Assembly: GCF_001536285.1 (NCBI RefSeq) | Contig: NZ_FAOZ01000016.1 | Span: forward strand, 119,076 to 183,075 | Length of the DNA stretch: 64,000 bases | DNA from: Parafrankia irregularis | GTDB lineage: Bacteria > Actinomycetota > Actinomycetes > Frankiales > Frankiaceae | Reading direction: 5' to 3' | Shown: piece by piece, positions 1 to 10,219 of the stretch | How the letters are laid out: each line of letters opens with the position of its first letter | Numbering within the stretch: the first letter of the stretch is position 1 | Translations under genes and position numbers: made by a program | The notes under the pieces: model-generated | Database searches by the model: none | What the model saw: the letters and a program-made list of their open reading frames with translations, nothing else | What the model was told of the DNA's origin: nothing

Positions 1-205
1 ACCGGACGAGGTCCGCGCGGGCACTGGCCGCATGTGCCGCGCTGATGCCCGTCAGGACCGGCGTGACGGGCATGACGGGCGCGGCCGGAGACACCGGTGT
101 AACCGGAGTTGCCGTTGGCCCTCCGGCTCGCGCCGGAACCGCCATGAACAGCAGGCCCAGGACCAGTGGGACTATCGCACCAGAAATCCCGTGCGCCTTC
201 CTCAT
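1..205 (-). CDS. Secreted protein, N-terminal part only (runs off the left edge)
   Basis: Reading the minus strand from the ATG at 205 gives 68 complete codons before the window ends. The product begins MRKAHG, followed by a hydrophobic stretch rich in Val, Leu, Ile and Phe, and then an Ala-Arg-Ala site near residue 27. This is a typical Sec signal peptide with a signal peptidase I site. The mature start is rich in Pro, Thr, Val and Ala, as in the linker of an exported actinobacterial protein. A purine-rich AAAGGA lies about 15 bases upstream of the ATG. The folded domain lies outside the window, so no function can be given. Confidence 0.6.
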   Translation of the reverse strand, partial: MRKAHGISGAIVPLVLGLLFMAVPARAGGPTATPVTPVSPAAPVMPVTPVLTGISAAHAASARADLVR

Positions 206-788
206 GATGCACCACCCATTCCTTTCTCCCGGAGAAGGGAGTCCGGCGTGCGGACGTGCTGACTGGATTCCGGGCCGCCGGCTGATCCTGATTGCCGCGA
301 GAATGCCCCTGGCGACAAGGCCGGTCGGATCGGACGAAGTCGGTGTCAGCTCGCTGGTCGGAAGTCGGATGGATGGTGAGTGGTGATGGATGTCGACATG
401 GGCCCACCCCCATTCGTTGTCGGCCAAGCCTGTGCGAGCGCCGGGTGGCCCGCCACCGTGCGCATCGCTCCGAATACCCCGGAGTCGAGCGTCCACAACA
501 TGCCCTTCGAGGAGAGACGCTCGTGGGATGGCGAAGGAGCGACCAGGCTGTGATCCTCACCCGCCAGGCCACCGCGGCGCCAGGCAGGACGAGCCGGGCC
601 GGCGAGGGCGCACCCTGGCCGTCAGTGCACCGCCGGCTGGACCGTCCTCGGCGCCGGGCAGGTCCAGCGAGAACACCCCGACCGCGTCGCTGCTGTCCGA
701 CGACCCCGAATGCGTCGTATGGCATGCCCCTACGGACACCGGGCGGCAGGCGCCGGCTGAGCAGGTTCCGGCTACTTCGAATTGCCCG

Positions 789-1289
789 ATGTCCAGTCGG
801 CGGGAACTGGCGCTCGTAGAGGTGATTTTGCGTCATCAGGTGCAGATCGATCCCGATTACCTCGGTGCTGTACCCGACGCCTGCCGACCGGAGCGACGCT
901 GGTCGAACTCGCCGGGAGCGACCTGAACGACTACCGTGACCATGCCGGAGAGGCGTTAGGTGGATTCGCGGCGATGGCAGAAGACCGCGGGGCGCTCTAC
1001 GCGTTCTGGAGGTCGGCGGCTCACGGCGGCCTGGCCTGCCGGCATTGGTGGGGAACCCCGGCATGGCCCACGCTGGTCGACCGCTTCATCCAAGCTCTCG
1101 ACACACCGGATCATCCGCACTGGTCGTCCGGCGGGGAAGGGCAGGCGGCAGCGGAGACGGCGCCACACCAGGCCACCGGGCGTGCCGGTCTCCGTCGGCT
1201 GCTGATGAGCCGGCCATGGGATCTCGATTCCGATACGGCGCAATGGGTAGTCGATGCGGCCGGAACCGCTCCACCGACCCCGCGACGCG
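789..1289 (+). pseudogene. Possible frameshifted gene remnant inside a long non-coding stretch
   Basis: Positions 206-1289 hold no convincing intact gene. Between about 789 and 1289 two plus-strand frames look protein-like in succession. From the ATG at 789 the peptide starts MSSRRELALVEV and reaches about residue 35. A second frame then continues from about 895 with a Trp-, Asp- and His-containing segment (TLVELAGSDLNDYRDHAGEA and onward). One frameshift near 880-900 would join them. I do not recognise the family, and no clear ribosome binding site is visible. It could equally be chance reading through high-GC DNA. Confidence 0.22.
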
Positions 1290-1637
1290 CTACCGGGATG
1301 TCTGATCATCACGGGGAGGACGAGCCGTGCCGCCGGCGTCGCCGACGCGCCCCCCGGGCGCCTGCCTCTGCGCAGGCCTGTCGGCGCCGGGCCTGTCGCG
1401 CTCCCCGGGGCCGGGCTCGTCGCAGGGGTCAGGCTTGTCGCGCCATTCACCAGCGGCGTCGCGCGCCGCCTGATCGGTGAGCTCCCGAGCGGTACGCGCG
1501 CCGGGGTCCGCCTCGTCGGGCGAGGAACACGCCTCGCCCGACAGGAGCCGGTTGACCTGGCCCGCCAACCGCCGTGCGCGTTGCTCGCCCGCACGGCGGC
1601 CGCCCTTGTCAGCTTTCGCTTCGTCGTCCGTTGCCAT
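1290..1637 (-). CDS. Small hydrophilic hypothetical protein (115 aa)
   Basis: This short protein is strongly charged, rich in Arg, Asp, Gly and Pro, with no hydrophobic segment and no domain I recognise. The ATG at 1637 is preceded by a purine-rich GGGAAGAA, which decides the start. It lies only 14 bases downstream of the 291-residue hypothetical gene on the same strand, so the two are probably co-transcribed. The low-complexity C-terminal half looks disordered. It is accepted as a gene because of the ribosome binding site and operon position, not because of homology. Confidence 0.5.
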   Translation of the reverse strand: MATDDEAKADKGGRRAGEQRARRLAGQVNRLLSGEACSSPDEADPGARTARELTDQAARDAAGEWRDKPDPCDEPGPGERDRPGADRPAQRQAPGGRVGDAGGTARPPRDDQTSR

Positions 1638-1651
1638 TTCTTCCCTGCTCG

Positions 1652-2527
1652 TTACCGCTCCATCAGCTTCCGGCTGATGTACTCGTCGAGGAACTTCGCG
1701 CGCTTTGCCGAGATCTGGTCGCTGGACTGCTTGGTCGTGACCGCTTCCTGCAGCCTCGGTGTGCCGGAATCGAGATTCGACTGGCGCTGGATCTCGGCGT
1801 ACTCGCGGCGGGTGTTGGCGTCGATCGCCTCGCGGATGCTCCGGCCGTCCCGAGTGAACTTTCCAAGATCTCGGAGCTCCAGCTTCGGGCCGAAGAACGT
1901 GTGCTGGTACCAGTGGTCGTCATCGGGGTTGTGCCAGCTCAGATAGCCGCCCTCGCGTACCTGGCGCGGCTCGGTGATCGCGCCGGTGAAGCTGTACTGG
2001 ACGCCGCTGGCCGCGACCGGGTCGAAGTATCTCGACGTGTAGAAGTCCGACACCACGATGTCGTTCACGGTGTAGGACCACCGAATGTCCTCGGACGGAT
2101 CGGCGATCTCGACCAGGAACTGGACCCGCCCCTGGCTGGCCACCGGCGACTGGCCCGCGACGAGGCGGTTCCCGAAGGGGTCCGCGAGCATCTCCAGCAC
2201 CTCGTGGCTGGCGGTCAGCGACCAACTGCTGCCGACCTCGACCAGTGAGAACGGCTGGCCGTCCTCGTCAAGGTGAACGCCGGCGGCCCCGCGTACGTCC
2301 TCCACCAGCAGCACCGGCCAGTAGCCCAGTGGGACATCGGAGAGCTTGGCGAAGGCGTCCACGGTTGCCGAAACACCCCAGATCGGGGCGAAGTCGCGCG
2401 TCACCTGCTTCTGCAGCGCCGCCGTGACCTCCATCACCTGGTGATGCCTCAGGTTGTCGAACTCGACGTTCTCCCCGCTCTCGCCGTCCGGGTCGTAGGG
2501 CACAAGCGCAATCTCACGTACCAGCAT
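1652..2527 (-). CDS. Conserved-looking hypothetical protein with a SHEVLE motif (291 aa)
   Basis: This is a soluble protein without signal peptide or membrane segment. The most striking motif is SHEVLEMLADP near residues 110-120. The spacing of His and Glu suggests a metal-site helix like that of some zinc peptidases, but the full HExxH signature is absent, so enzyme activity is inference. Aromatic-rich stretches follow (VSDFYTSRYFDPV; GGYLSWHNPDDDHWYQH), resembling a ligand-binding or structural beta domain. The ATG at 2527 has a good GGGAGG ribosome binding site. The 115-residue gene follows directly. I do not recognise a named function. Confidence 0.6.
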   Translation of the reverse strand: MLVREIALVPYDPDGESGENVEFDNLRHHQVMEVTAALQKQVTRDFAPIWGVSATVDAFAKLSDVPLGYWPVLLVEDVRGAAGVHLDEDGQPFSLVEVGSSWSLTASHEVLEMLADPFGNRLVAGQSPVASQGRVQFLVEIADPSEDIRWSYTVNDIVVSDFYTSRYFDPVAASGVQYSFTGAITEPRQVREGGYLSWHNPDDDHWYQHTFFGPKLELRDLGKFTRDGRSIREAIDANTRREYAEIQRQSNLDSGTPRLQEAVTTKQSSDQISAKRAKFLDEYISRKLMER

Positions 2528-2583
2528 GAAACCTCCCGAAAGACTGACTTGACGATGCTCCGGCCGGGTCGTCTCAGGGTCCG

Positions 2584-2643
2584 CACGCCAGGCATCACGG
2601 CGGCGCGCCCGACATCACGGCAGCACGCCGGACATCGCGGCGC
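2584..2643. repeat. Three imperfect 20-bp tandem repeats in a 330-bp gene-free gap
   Basis: The gap 2528-2857 between the divergent hypothetical gene and the VOC gene contains three head-to-tail 20-bp units (2584-2603, 2604-2623, 2624-2643). They share the core GACATCACGGC or close variants. No promoter is certain. The unit could be a regulator-binding array for the divergent pair or simple replication slippage. Nothing else is seen in this gap. Confidence 0.5.
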
Positions 2644-2857
2644 TGGAAGCATTCCGCAGCGGGAGAGCCTGTGCCCTCACCGTCTCCGCCGCACCAGTTC
2701 GCTGCCCGCCCCGGTGCCGATAAATCGCGGGTCCGGCCCATTCCGCACCAGCTCGACGGAAACGACTGCGCATCCGGGACGAGCCGCGGCCGAGATCGGA
2801 ATCTCTATGATCCGGGGGTCAGCGCCGAGAAGCCACCACCGCGAACGGAGCGAGCCG

Positions 2858-3319
2858 ATGAGCCGTCACGTCCAGGTCACATTCGACGCGCACGATCCGC
2901 GGGCGTTGTCGATCTTCTGGCGCGAGGTGCTGGGCTACGTCCACCCGGGCCCGCCGGGGGCCGACCTGCCGGCGGGCGCGGATCCGCTGGCCGCGTGGGA
3001 CGAGTTCCTCGCGCGGATCGGCGTACCTGCGGAGCAGCGTAACTCCCGGTCGGCCATCGAGGACCCGGCCGGGCACGGCCCACGGCTGTTCTTCCAGCGG
3101 GTGCCGGAGGGCAAGGTCGCCAAGAACCGTGTGCACCTCGACGTCCGGGCCGCTCCCGGGCTGTCGGGCGAGGAGCGGATGGCGGCACTGGAGGCCGAGT
3201 GCGATCGGCTGGTCGTGCTGGGTGCGTCGCGGGTGCGTCGCCACGAGCCGGCACCTCCGATGGAGAACGGCTTCATCGTGATGGCGGATCCCGAAGGCAA
3301 CGAGTTCTGCCTGGACTGA
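2858..3319 (+). CDS. VOC-family (glyoxalase/bleomycin-resistance fold) protein
   Basis: The 153-residue protein has the vicinal-oxygen-chelate pattern: an N-terminal strand with His (MSRHVQVTFDAHDP), then FWREVLGY, a central NRVHLDV strand with a second His, and the C-terminal DPEGNEFCLD strand whose Glu completes the usual metal site. Many actinobacterial VOC proteins of this type have no known substrate. Roles include lyases, dioxygenases and drug-binding proteins. The ATG at 2858 is chosen because GGAG lies 9 bases upstream and the fold begins immediately. It is transcribed toward the luciferase-like operon but separated by about 140 bases, so co-transcription is uncertain. Confidence 0.8.
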   Translation: MSRHVQVTFDAHDPRALSIFWREVLGYVHPGPPGADLPAGADPLAAWDEFLARIGVPAEQRNSRSAIEDPAGHGPRLFFQRVPEGKVAKNRVHLDVRAAPGLSGEERMAALEAECDRLVVLGASRVRRHEPAPPMENGFIVMADPEGNEFCLD

Positions 3320-3462
3320 CGGGGTTCGGAGGGGGCGGGCCCGAACGCGGTGCGCGCTTCCACTGGACGAGCCGGCACTTCGCTTCTAATCTTCACTAAT
3401 CAGATGAACAAAGTGGCGTTGCATGCCTTGTCACCCGCGGTGATCGAAGGGGCGGTGGCCCG

Positions 3463-4668
3463 TTGTCCTCACCTGGAGCTGTTCCACTTTCCGTGCTGGA
3501 TCTTGCGCCGGTTACAGCCGGGTCGTCCGCGGCCGACGCGCTTCGCAACACGATCGACCTGGCCCGCCGGGCCGAGAGCTTCGGCTACAGCCGGTACTGG
3601 CTCGCCGAGCACCATCTGACCCCGGGGGTCGCCTCCGCCGCACCGGCGGTGCTGATCGGGCTGGTGGCCTCGGCGACGGAACGGATCAGGGTCGGCTCGG
3701 GAGCGGTGCAGACCGGTCACCACACCGCGGTCGTCATCGCCGAGGAGTTCGGCACCCTCGCGCACCTGCATCCCGGCCGGATCGACCTCGGCCTCGGCCG
3801 GTCCAGCGTCGGGCGACTGCTCGAGCGGGCTGGTCAGGCCCCCGCACCCCCCGCACCGGTTGCAGCCGCCGCACCGGCGCCGGTTCCGGTGCCCACACCG
3901 GAACCGGCGCGGGCCTCGTCGTCGCCGGTGGCGTCCTCGCGGGTGGTCGGCGGCCTGCTGGTCCCGGCGCAGCCGGCGCTCAGCTTCGACCTGCAGCGGC
4001 TCGGCCGGCTGCTTCGGCTCGTCGGCTTCCGGGACGATCCCGACGACGACTACGCTGGGCTCGTCCGCGACATCCAGGCGCTGTTCGCCGGAACGCTGCG
4101 GGCCGAGGACGGCACCGAACTGTCCGCGCCCGCCGCGCAGGGGGCGGACGCCCAGATCTGGATCCTGGCGTCGACCGCGGGCGAGAGCGCCCGGACGGCG
4201 GGGGAGCTCGGGCTGCCGCTGGCGGCGAACTACCACATCACCCCGGCGGGGGTGCTCGACACGATCGACGCCTACCGGGCGTCGTTCCGCCCGGGCGTGC
4301 TCACGCGGCCCCGGGTGATGGTCTCCGCGGATGTCGTCGTGGCCCCCGACGACGAGACCGCACGGCACCTCGCCAGCGGCTACGGGCCGTGGGTGGCGAG
4401 CATCCGGGCGGGCGGGGGAGCGATCCCGTACCCGAGCCCACCGGAGGCGGCGCAGGCCGCGGCGGCCCTGAGTGACGAGCAGCGTGCGCTGATCGCGGAC
4501 CGCCTCGACACCCAGTTCGTCGGCTCGCCGCAGACCGTGGTGCGCGGCCTGCAGGTGCTGCGGGACGTCACCGGAGCCGACGAACTGCTCATCACCACCA
4601 TCACCCACTCCCACGCCGACCGGGTGCGCTCCTACCAACTGCTCGCCGACGCCTGGAACAACCAGTGA
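3463..4668 (+). CDS. LLM-class flavin-dependent monooxygenase with an Ala/Pro-rich insert
   Basis: The N-terminus ([10 protein letters not shown], then [16 protein letters not shown] and [36 protein letters not shown]) is the signature of bacterial luciferase-like monooxygenases that use reduced FMN and O2. The C-terminal part ([14 protein letters not shown] ... [27 protein letters not shown]) also fits the MsnO8-type subgroup. An Ala/Pro/Val-rich stretch of about 50 residues (about 121-170) interrupts the usual barrel and looks like a flexible linker. I chose TTG at 3463, after GAAGGGG. The gene is first in a three-gene operon and its stop overlaps the next start in GTGA. The substrate is unknown; sulfonate or xenobiotic oxidation is possible. 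Confidence 0.8.
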   Translation: MSSPGAVPLSVLDLAPVTAGSSAADALRNTIDLARRAESFGYSRYWLAEHHLTPGVASAAPAVLIGLVASATERIRVGSGAVQTGHHTAVVIAEEFGTLAHLHPGRIDLGLGRSSVGRLLERAGQAPAPPAPVAAAAPAPVPVPTPEPARASSSPVASSRVVGGLLVPAQPALSFDLQRLGRLLRLVGFRDDPDDDYAGLVRDIQALFAGTLRAEDGTELSAPAAQGADAQIWILASTAGESARTAGELGLPLAANYHITPAGVLDTIDAYRASFRPGVLTRPRVMVSADVVVAPDDETARHLASGYGPWVASIRAGGGAIPYPSPPEAAQAAAALSDEQRALIADRLDTQFVGSPQTVVRGLQVLRDVTGADELLITTITHSHADRVRSYQLLADAWNNQ

Positions 4669-5957
4669 CCGCGCCTGGGACGACGCCGCGTTCGGCGCCT
4701 GGGACGACGCCGCGTCCGACGCCGCAGCCGGCGGAACAGCGGGAGCCGGTACCCGGCGGGCGTGGGCTGGGCCTGGCCGTGGCGCTGGACGGCTGCGGAT
4801 GGCATCCCGCCGCCTGGCGTGAGGCCGAGGCCCGGCCGGGGGAGCTGTTCTCCGGCCGTTACTGGACGGACCTCGCCCAGGAGGCCGAGCACGGCCGGCT
4901 CGATTTCGTGACGATCGAGGACACCCTCGCGCTGCAGTCGTCCCGGTTCGACGGGCCCGACGAGCGCGTCGACGAGGTGCGGGGCCGGCTCGACGCGGTC
5001 CTCGTCGCGGCACGGGTGGCCCCGCGCACCCGCGGGATCGGCATCGTGCCGACGGCCGTGGTCACGCACACCGAGCCGTTCCACCTCTCGAAGGCCATCG
5101 CCACCCTCGACCATGTCAGCTCCGGGCGGGCCGGGGTTCGGGTGCGGGTCGCCGGGTCACCGGCCGACGCCGCCCATTTCGGCCGGCGTGACGTCCCCGT
5201 CCCGCCGGCTTCCCCGGGGGCGTGGCCGGCGGAGTTCGTCGCCGACCTGTTCGACGAGGCCGGCGACTACGTGGAGGTGGTGCGCCGGCTGTGGGACAGC
5301 TGGGAGGACGACGCGGAGATCCGCGACGTGGCCACCGGCCGGTTCATCGACCGGGAGAAGCTGCACCACATCGACTTCGAGGGCCGCTGGTTCAGCGTGC
5401 GCGGCCCGTCGATCGTCCCGCGACCGCCGCAGGGGCAGCCGCTGGTCACCGCGCTGGCGCATGCGGACCTGCCGTACCGGTTCGCCGCCCGGTCGGCCGA
5501 CCTCGTCCATGTGACCCCGCGTGACGCGGCGGACGCCGCACGGATCGTCGCCGAGGTGCGGGCCGCCTGGCAGGCCGCCGGGCGCCCGGCCGCCGACGTC
5601 AGGGTGTTCGCCGATCTCGTGGTGTTTCTCGACGACGCCCCCGGCCGGGCCGTGGCGCGCCGGGAGCGCCTCGACGAGCGCTCCGGCCGGGGGCGGCCCT
5701 ACCGTTCGGACGCGCGGATCTTCGTCGGCTCGCCGGCGGGCCTGGCCGACCTGATCGAGCAGTGGAGCGGCCTCGGCATCGACGGTTTCCAGCTGCGCCC
5801 GGCGGTGCTGCCCACCGACCTCGTCGCGATCACCCGCGGGCTGGCACCGGAGCTGCGCCGCCGCGGCCTGTTCCGGGCCGAGTACGGCGCCGGCACACTG
5901 CGCGGGACGCTGGGCCTGGGCCTGCCGGCCAACCGCTACGCGGAAGCGGCCACGTGA
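4665..5957 (+). CDS. LLM-class flavin-dependent monooxygenase, second gene of the operon
   Basis: This 430-residue protein has the luciferase-like barrel: [16 protein letters not shown], then [38 protein letters not shown] and a late [34 protein letters not shown] segment. It resembles the alkanesulfonate, nitrilotriacetate and DszA type enzymes that need a partner flavin reductase. The GTG at 4665 lies in a GTGA overlap with the previous stop, so translation is probably coupled. The first 20 codons include a 24-bp tandem duplication, giving a repetitive Ala-Pro-Gly-Thr-Thr-Pro leader ahead of the fold. Its stop again overlaps the next start. Confidence 0.8.
   Translation: MTAPGTTPRSAPGTTPRPTPQPAEQREPVPGGRGLGLAVALDGCGWHPAAWREAEARPGELFSGRYWTDLAQEAEHGRLDFVTIEDTLALQSSRFDGPDERVDEVRGRLDAVLVAARVAPRTRGIGIVPTAVVTHTEPFHLSKAIATLDHVSSGRAGVRVRVAGSPADAAHFGRRDVPVPPASPGAWPAEFVADLFDEAGDYVEVVRRLWDSWEDDAEIRDVATGRFIDREKLHHIDFEGRWFSVRGPSIVPRPPQGQPLVTALAHADLPYRFAARSADLVHVTPRDAADAARIVAEVRAAWQAAGRPAADVRVFADLVVFLDDAPGRAVARRERLDERSGRGRPYRSDARIFVGSPAGLADLIEQWSGLGIDGFQLRPAVLPTDLVAITRGLAPELRRRGLFRAEYGAGTLRGTLGLGLPANRYAEAAT
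4671..4718. repeat. 24-bp tandem duplication at the 5' end of the second LLM gene
   Basis: Bases 4671-4694 and 4695-4718 are identical except for one base near the end of the unit. The duplication is in frame (8 codons per unit) and encodes two Ala-Pro-Gly-Thr-Thr-Pro-Arg-Ser blocks before the conserved domain. Confidence 0.75.
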
Positions 5958-7339
5958 CGGGCCACGTGAGCGGCCAGCCGAGCGGTCCGGCGCGCGGCCA
6001 GCCCAGGCAGGTCCATCTCGCGGCGCACTTCCCGGGGGTCAACAACACCACCGTCTGGTCCGATCCCAGATCGGGCAGTCATATCGACTTCGCGTCGTTC
6101 GTCCACTTCGCGCGCACCGCGGAGCGTGCCCGGTTCGACTTCCTCTTCCTCGCCGAAGGCCTGCGGCTGCGCGAGCAACGGGGACGGATCCACGACCTCG
6201 ACGTGGTCGGGCGCCCCGACACCTTCACCGTGCTGGCCGCCCTGGCCGCGGTGACCGACCGGCTGGGGCTGGCCGGCACGATCAACTCGACGTTCAACGA
6301 GCCGTTCGAGGTGGCCCGCCAGTTCGCCAGCCTCGACCATCTCTCGGACGGCCGCGCCGCGTGGAACGTCGTCACGTCCTGGGACGCGTTCACCGGTGAG
6401 AACTTCCGCCGCGGCGGGTTCCTGCCGGAGGCACAGCGCTACGAACGTGCCGAGACGTTCCTGCGGACGGCTCTGGAGCTGTTCGACTCCTGGGCGCCCG
6501 GCGACATCCTGGCGGACAAGGAGTCGGGTGTATTCCTGCGGGATCCCGCCGCGGGCTCGTTCAAGCACACCGACGCCCACTTCGACATCCGCGGGCGTTT
6601 CACCGTGCCCCGCTCGCCGCAGGGCCGGCCGGTGATCTTCCAGGCGGGTGACTCGGACGCGGGCCGGGAGTTCGCCGCCTCGTCCGCGGACGCCATCTTC
6701 AGCCGGCACGGCGAGTTCCACGCCGGGCGGGCGTTCTACGCGGACGTCAAACGCCGCCTCGCCCGGTACGGACGGGCGCCGCAGGACCTGCTGGTGCTGC
6801 CGGCGGCGACGTTCGTCCTCGGGGACACCGACGCGCAGGCCCGGGAACGGGCTGCGGAGGTCCGCCGCCAGCAGGTCAGCGGTGCCACCGCGATCGGACT
6901 GCTCGAGCAGCTGTGGAACCGGGACCTGAGCGGCCACGACCCGGACGGGCCGCTGCCCACCGAGGATCCGCTGCCCGGGGAGCACACGATCGCCCGGGGG
7001 CGGGCCAGCGTGCGGATGTTCGACGACCGGCTGGCCACCGCCCGGCGGTGGCGGGAGCTGGCCGAGCAGCACAAGCTCACCACCCGGGAGGTCATCATCG
7101 AGGTGACCGCGCGGCAGACCTTCGTCGGCAGCCCGGCGACGGTCGCCGAGACGATCAACCGCTTCGTGCAGGAGCAGGCGGCGGACGGGTTCATCCTCGC
7201 CCCGCACATCACCCCTGCCGGCCTGGACGAGTTCGCCGACACGGTCGTCCCGCTGCTGCAGGAGCGCGGCGTGTTCCGCACCGACTACGAGGGCACCACG
7301 TTGCGTGAGCATCTGGGGATCGGCCAGCCGGTCGCCTGA
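5954..7339 (+). CDS. NtaA/SnaA/DszA-type flavin monooxygenase, third gene of the operon
   Basis: This protein of about 461 residues matches the NtaA/DszA branch of the luciferase-like superfamily. It has LAAHFPGVNNTTVWSDP at the start, then FDFLFLAEGLRLRE, the strongly conserved SDGRAAWNVVTSWD block, RAETFLRTALELFDSW, GRPVIFQAGDSDAGREFAASSADAIF and FVGSPATVAETINRFVQEQAADGFILAPH. Family members hydroxylate nitrilotriacetate, dibenzothiophene sulfone or pristinamycin precursors with FMNH2. The GTG at 5954 overlaps the preceding stop as GTGA, and an alternative GTG lies at 5966. No flavin reductase gene is adjacent, so FMNH2 must come from elsewhere. The substrate cannot be read from the sequence. 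Confidence 0.85.
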   Translation: MTGHVSGQPSGPARGQPRQVHLAAHFPGVNNTTVWSDPRSGSHIDFASFVHFARTAERARFDFLFLAEGLRLREQRGRIHDLDVVGRPDTFTVLAALAAVTDRLGLAGTINSTFNEPFEVARQFASLDHLSDGRAAWNVVTSWDAFTGENFRRGGFLPEAQRYERAETFLRTALELFDSWAPGDILADKESGVFLRDPAAGSFKHTDAHFDIRGRFTVPRSPQGRPVIFQAGDSDAGREFAASSADAIFSRHGEFHAGRAFYADVKRRLARYGRAPQDLLVLPAATFVLGDTDAQARERAAEVRRQQVSGATAIGLLEQLWNRDLSGHDPDGPLPTEDPLPGEHTIARGRASVRMFDDRLATARRWRELAEQHKLTTREVIIEVTARQTFVGSPATVAETINRFVQEQAADGFILAPHITPAGLDEFADTVVPLLQERGVFRTDYEGTTLREHLGIGQPVA

Positions 7340-9488
<2,149 letters not shown>

Positions 9489-9519
9489 GCCCACGGCTGC
9501 TGGCAGCCGACGTCATCTG

Positions 9520-9564
9520 CTGAGGGGAACCACCGAGCCGTGCGGGCCCGGTGGTTCCCCTCAG
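9520..9564. terminator. Strong bidirectional terminator between groL and the DUF4334 gene
   Basis: A perfect 16-bp inverted repeat, CTGAGGGGAACCACCG against CGGTGGTTCCCCTCAG, with a 13-base loop, follows groL by about 30 bases. It separates two convergent genes. It lacks a T-tract, as is common in actinobacteria. Confidence 0.9.
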
Positions 9565-9613
9565 TCGTTACCGCGTCGGTCGCGGATGGGTCAGTCGCGG
9601 GTGAGCGGGTGGG

Positions 9614-10066
9614 TCAGTCGCGGGTGAGGTGGAAGAAGAAGTCGGTGGGGCGGCCCTTGGTGTCCGTGACGCCCAGCACCACGTTCTCGGAGATCTTCCG
9701 GAAGACATCGATCATCGGCTGGTCGTCGTAGATCATCGCCGCGGAGACCTTGCCGCGGAAGCTCAGTTCCCGCAGGCGGGCCAGGCCCAGCCCGGCGAAC
9801 GAGTAGAGGGTGCCGTCGCTGCGGCGGCATAACAGCGGGTCGGCGTGCTCCGCGTCAGTGAAATGTCGGCCGTACCACTTCATCCGGGTAAGCAGTACGC
9901 CCAGCTCGCGATCCGCGGTGAGCAGGCCGCCGCGCCAGCGGCCATACATGAACGTCGCTGGTACCGGATCGAGTTCGTCGAACAACGCCAGCAGCGGTTC
10001 CGCCGACTCGTTCGCGCCTGTCCTGATGAGCTCCAGGATGGCTGCCGCACTGCTCGTCAGTTTCAT
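9614..10066 (-). CDS. DUF4334 / GXWXG-domain protein
   Basis: The 150-residue protein carries the GXWXG signature (MYGRWRGGLL, residues about 40-49) followed by LTRMKWYGRHFTDAEHADPLLC and a C-terminal DUF4334-like half (RELSFRGKVSAAMIYDDQPMIDVFRKI ... VLGVTDTKG). The family is widespread in actinobacteria and fungi and is usually described as small lipid- or ligand-binding proteins of unknown role. It is divergent from an aldehyde dehydrogenase gene with about 150 bases between starts, so shared regulation is possible. Confidence 0.8.
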   Translation of the reverse strand: MKLTSSAAAILELIRTGANESAEPLLALFDELDPVPATFMYGRWRGGLLTADRELGVLLTRMKWYGRHFTDAEHADPLLCRRSDGTLYSFAGLGLARLRELSFRGKVSAAMIYDDQPMIDVFRKISENVVLGVTDTKGRPTDFFFHLTRD

Positions 10067-10178
10067 CTCATTCTCCCGGCACGGTGGCTGTGACTGTCGA
10101 CGTCTCCCGGCCGCGCGAATTCGTGGGATCAGTGCGTGCTGCCGTCTCCCGCGTTGGCCTCATGGCCTGTATCGTGCC

Positions 10179-10199
10179 GGATACCAAATATATTGGATG
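10179..10199. promoter_or_regulatory. AT-rich imperfect palindrome between divergent DUF4334 and aldehyde dehydrogenase genes
   Basis: Within otherwise GC-rich DNA, CCAA-N5-TTGG (10184-10196) sits inside a longer imperfect dyad, ATACCAA against TTGGAT. It lies 21 bases before the aldehyde dehydrogenase start. This position suits a repressor operator or promoter core. The factor is unknown; the nearby GntR regulator is one candidate. Confidence 0.4.
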
Positions 10200-10219
10200 T
10201 CTGCCCAGGGGTGTTGACG

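Noticed and set aside
3469..5013. Minus-strand frame of 514 codons opposite the first two monooxygenases
   Set aside because: Low-complexity Arg/Gly/Pro sequence, no ribosome binding site, and two well-supported enzymes on the other strand.
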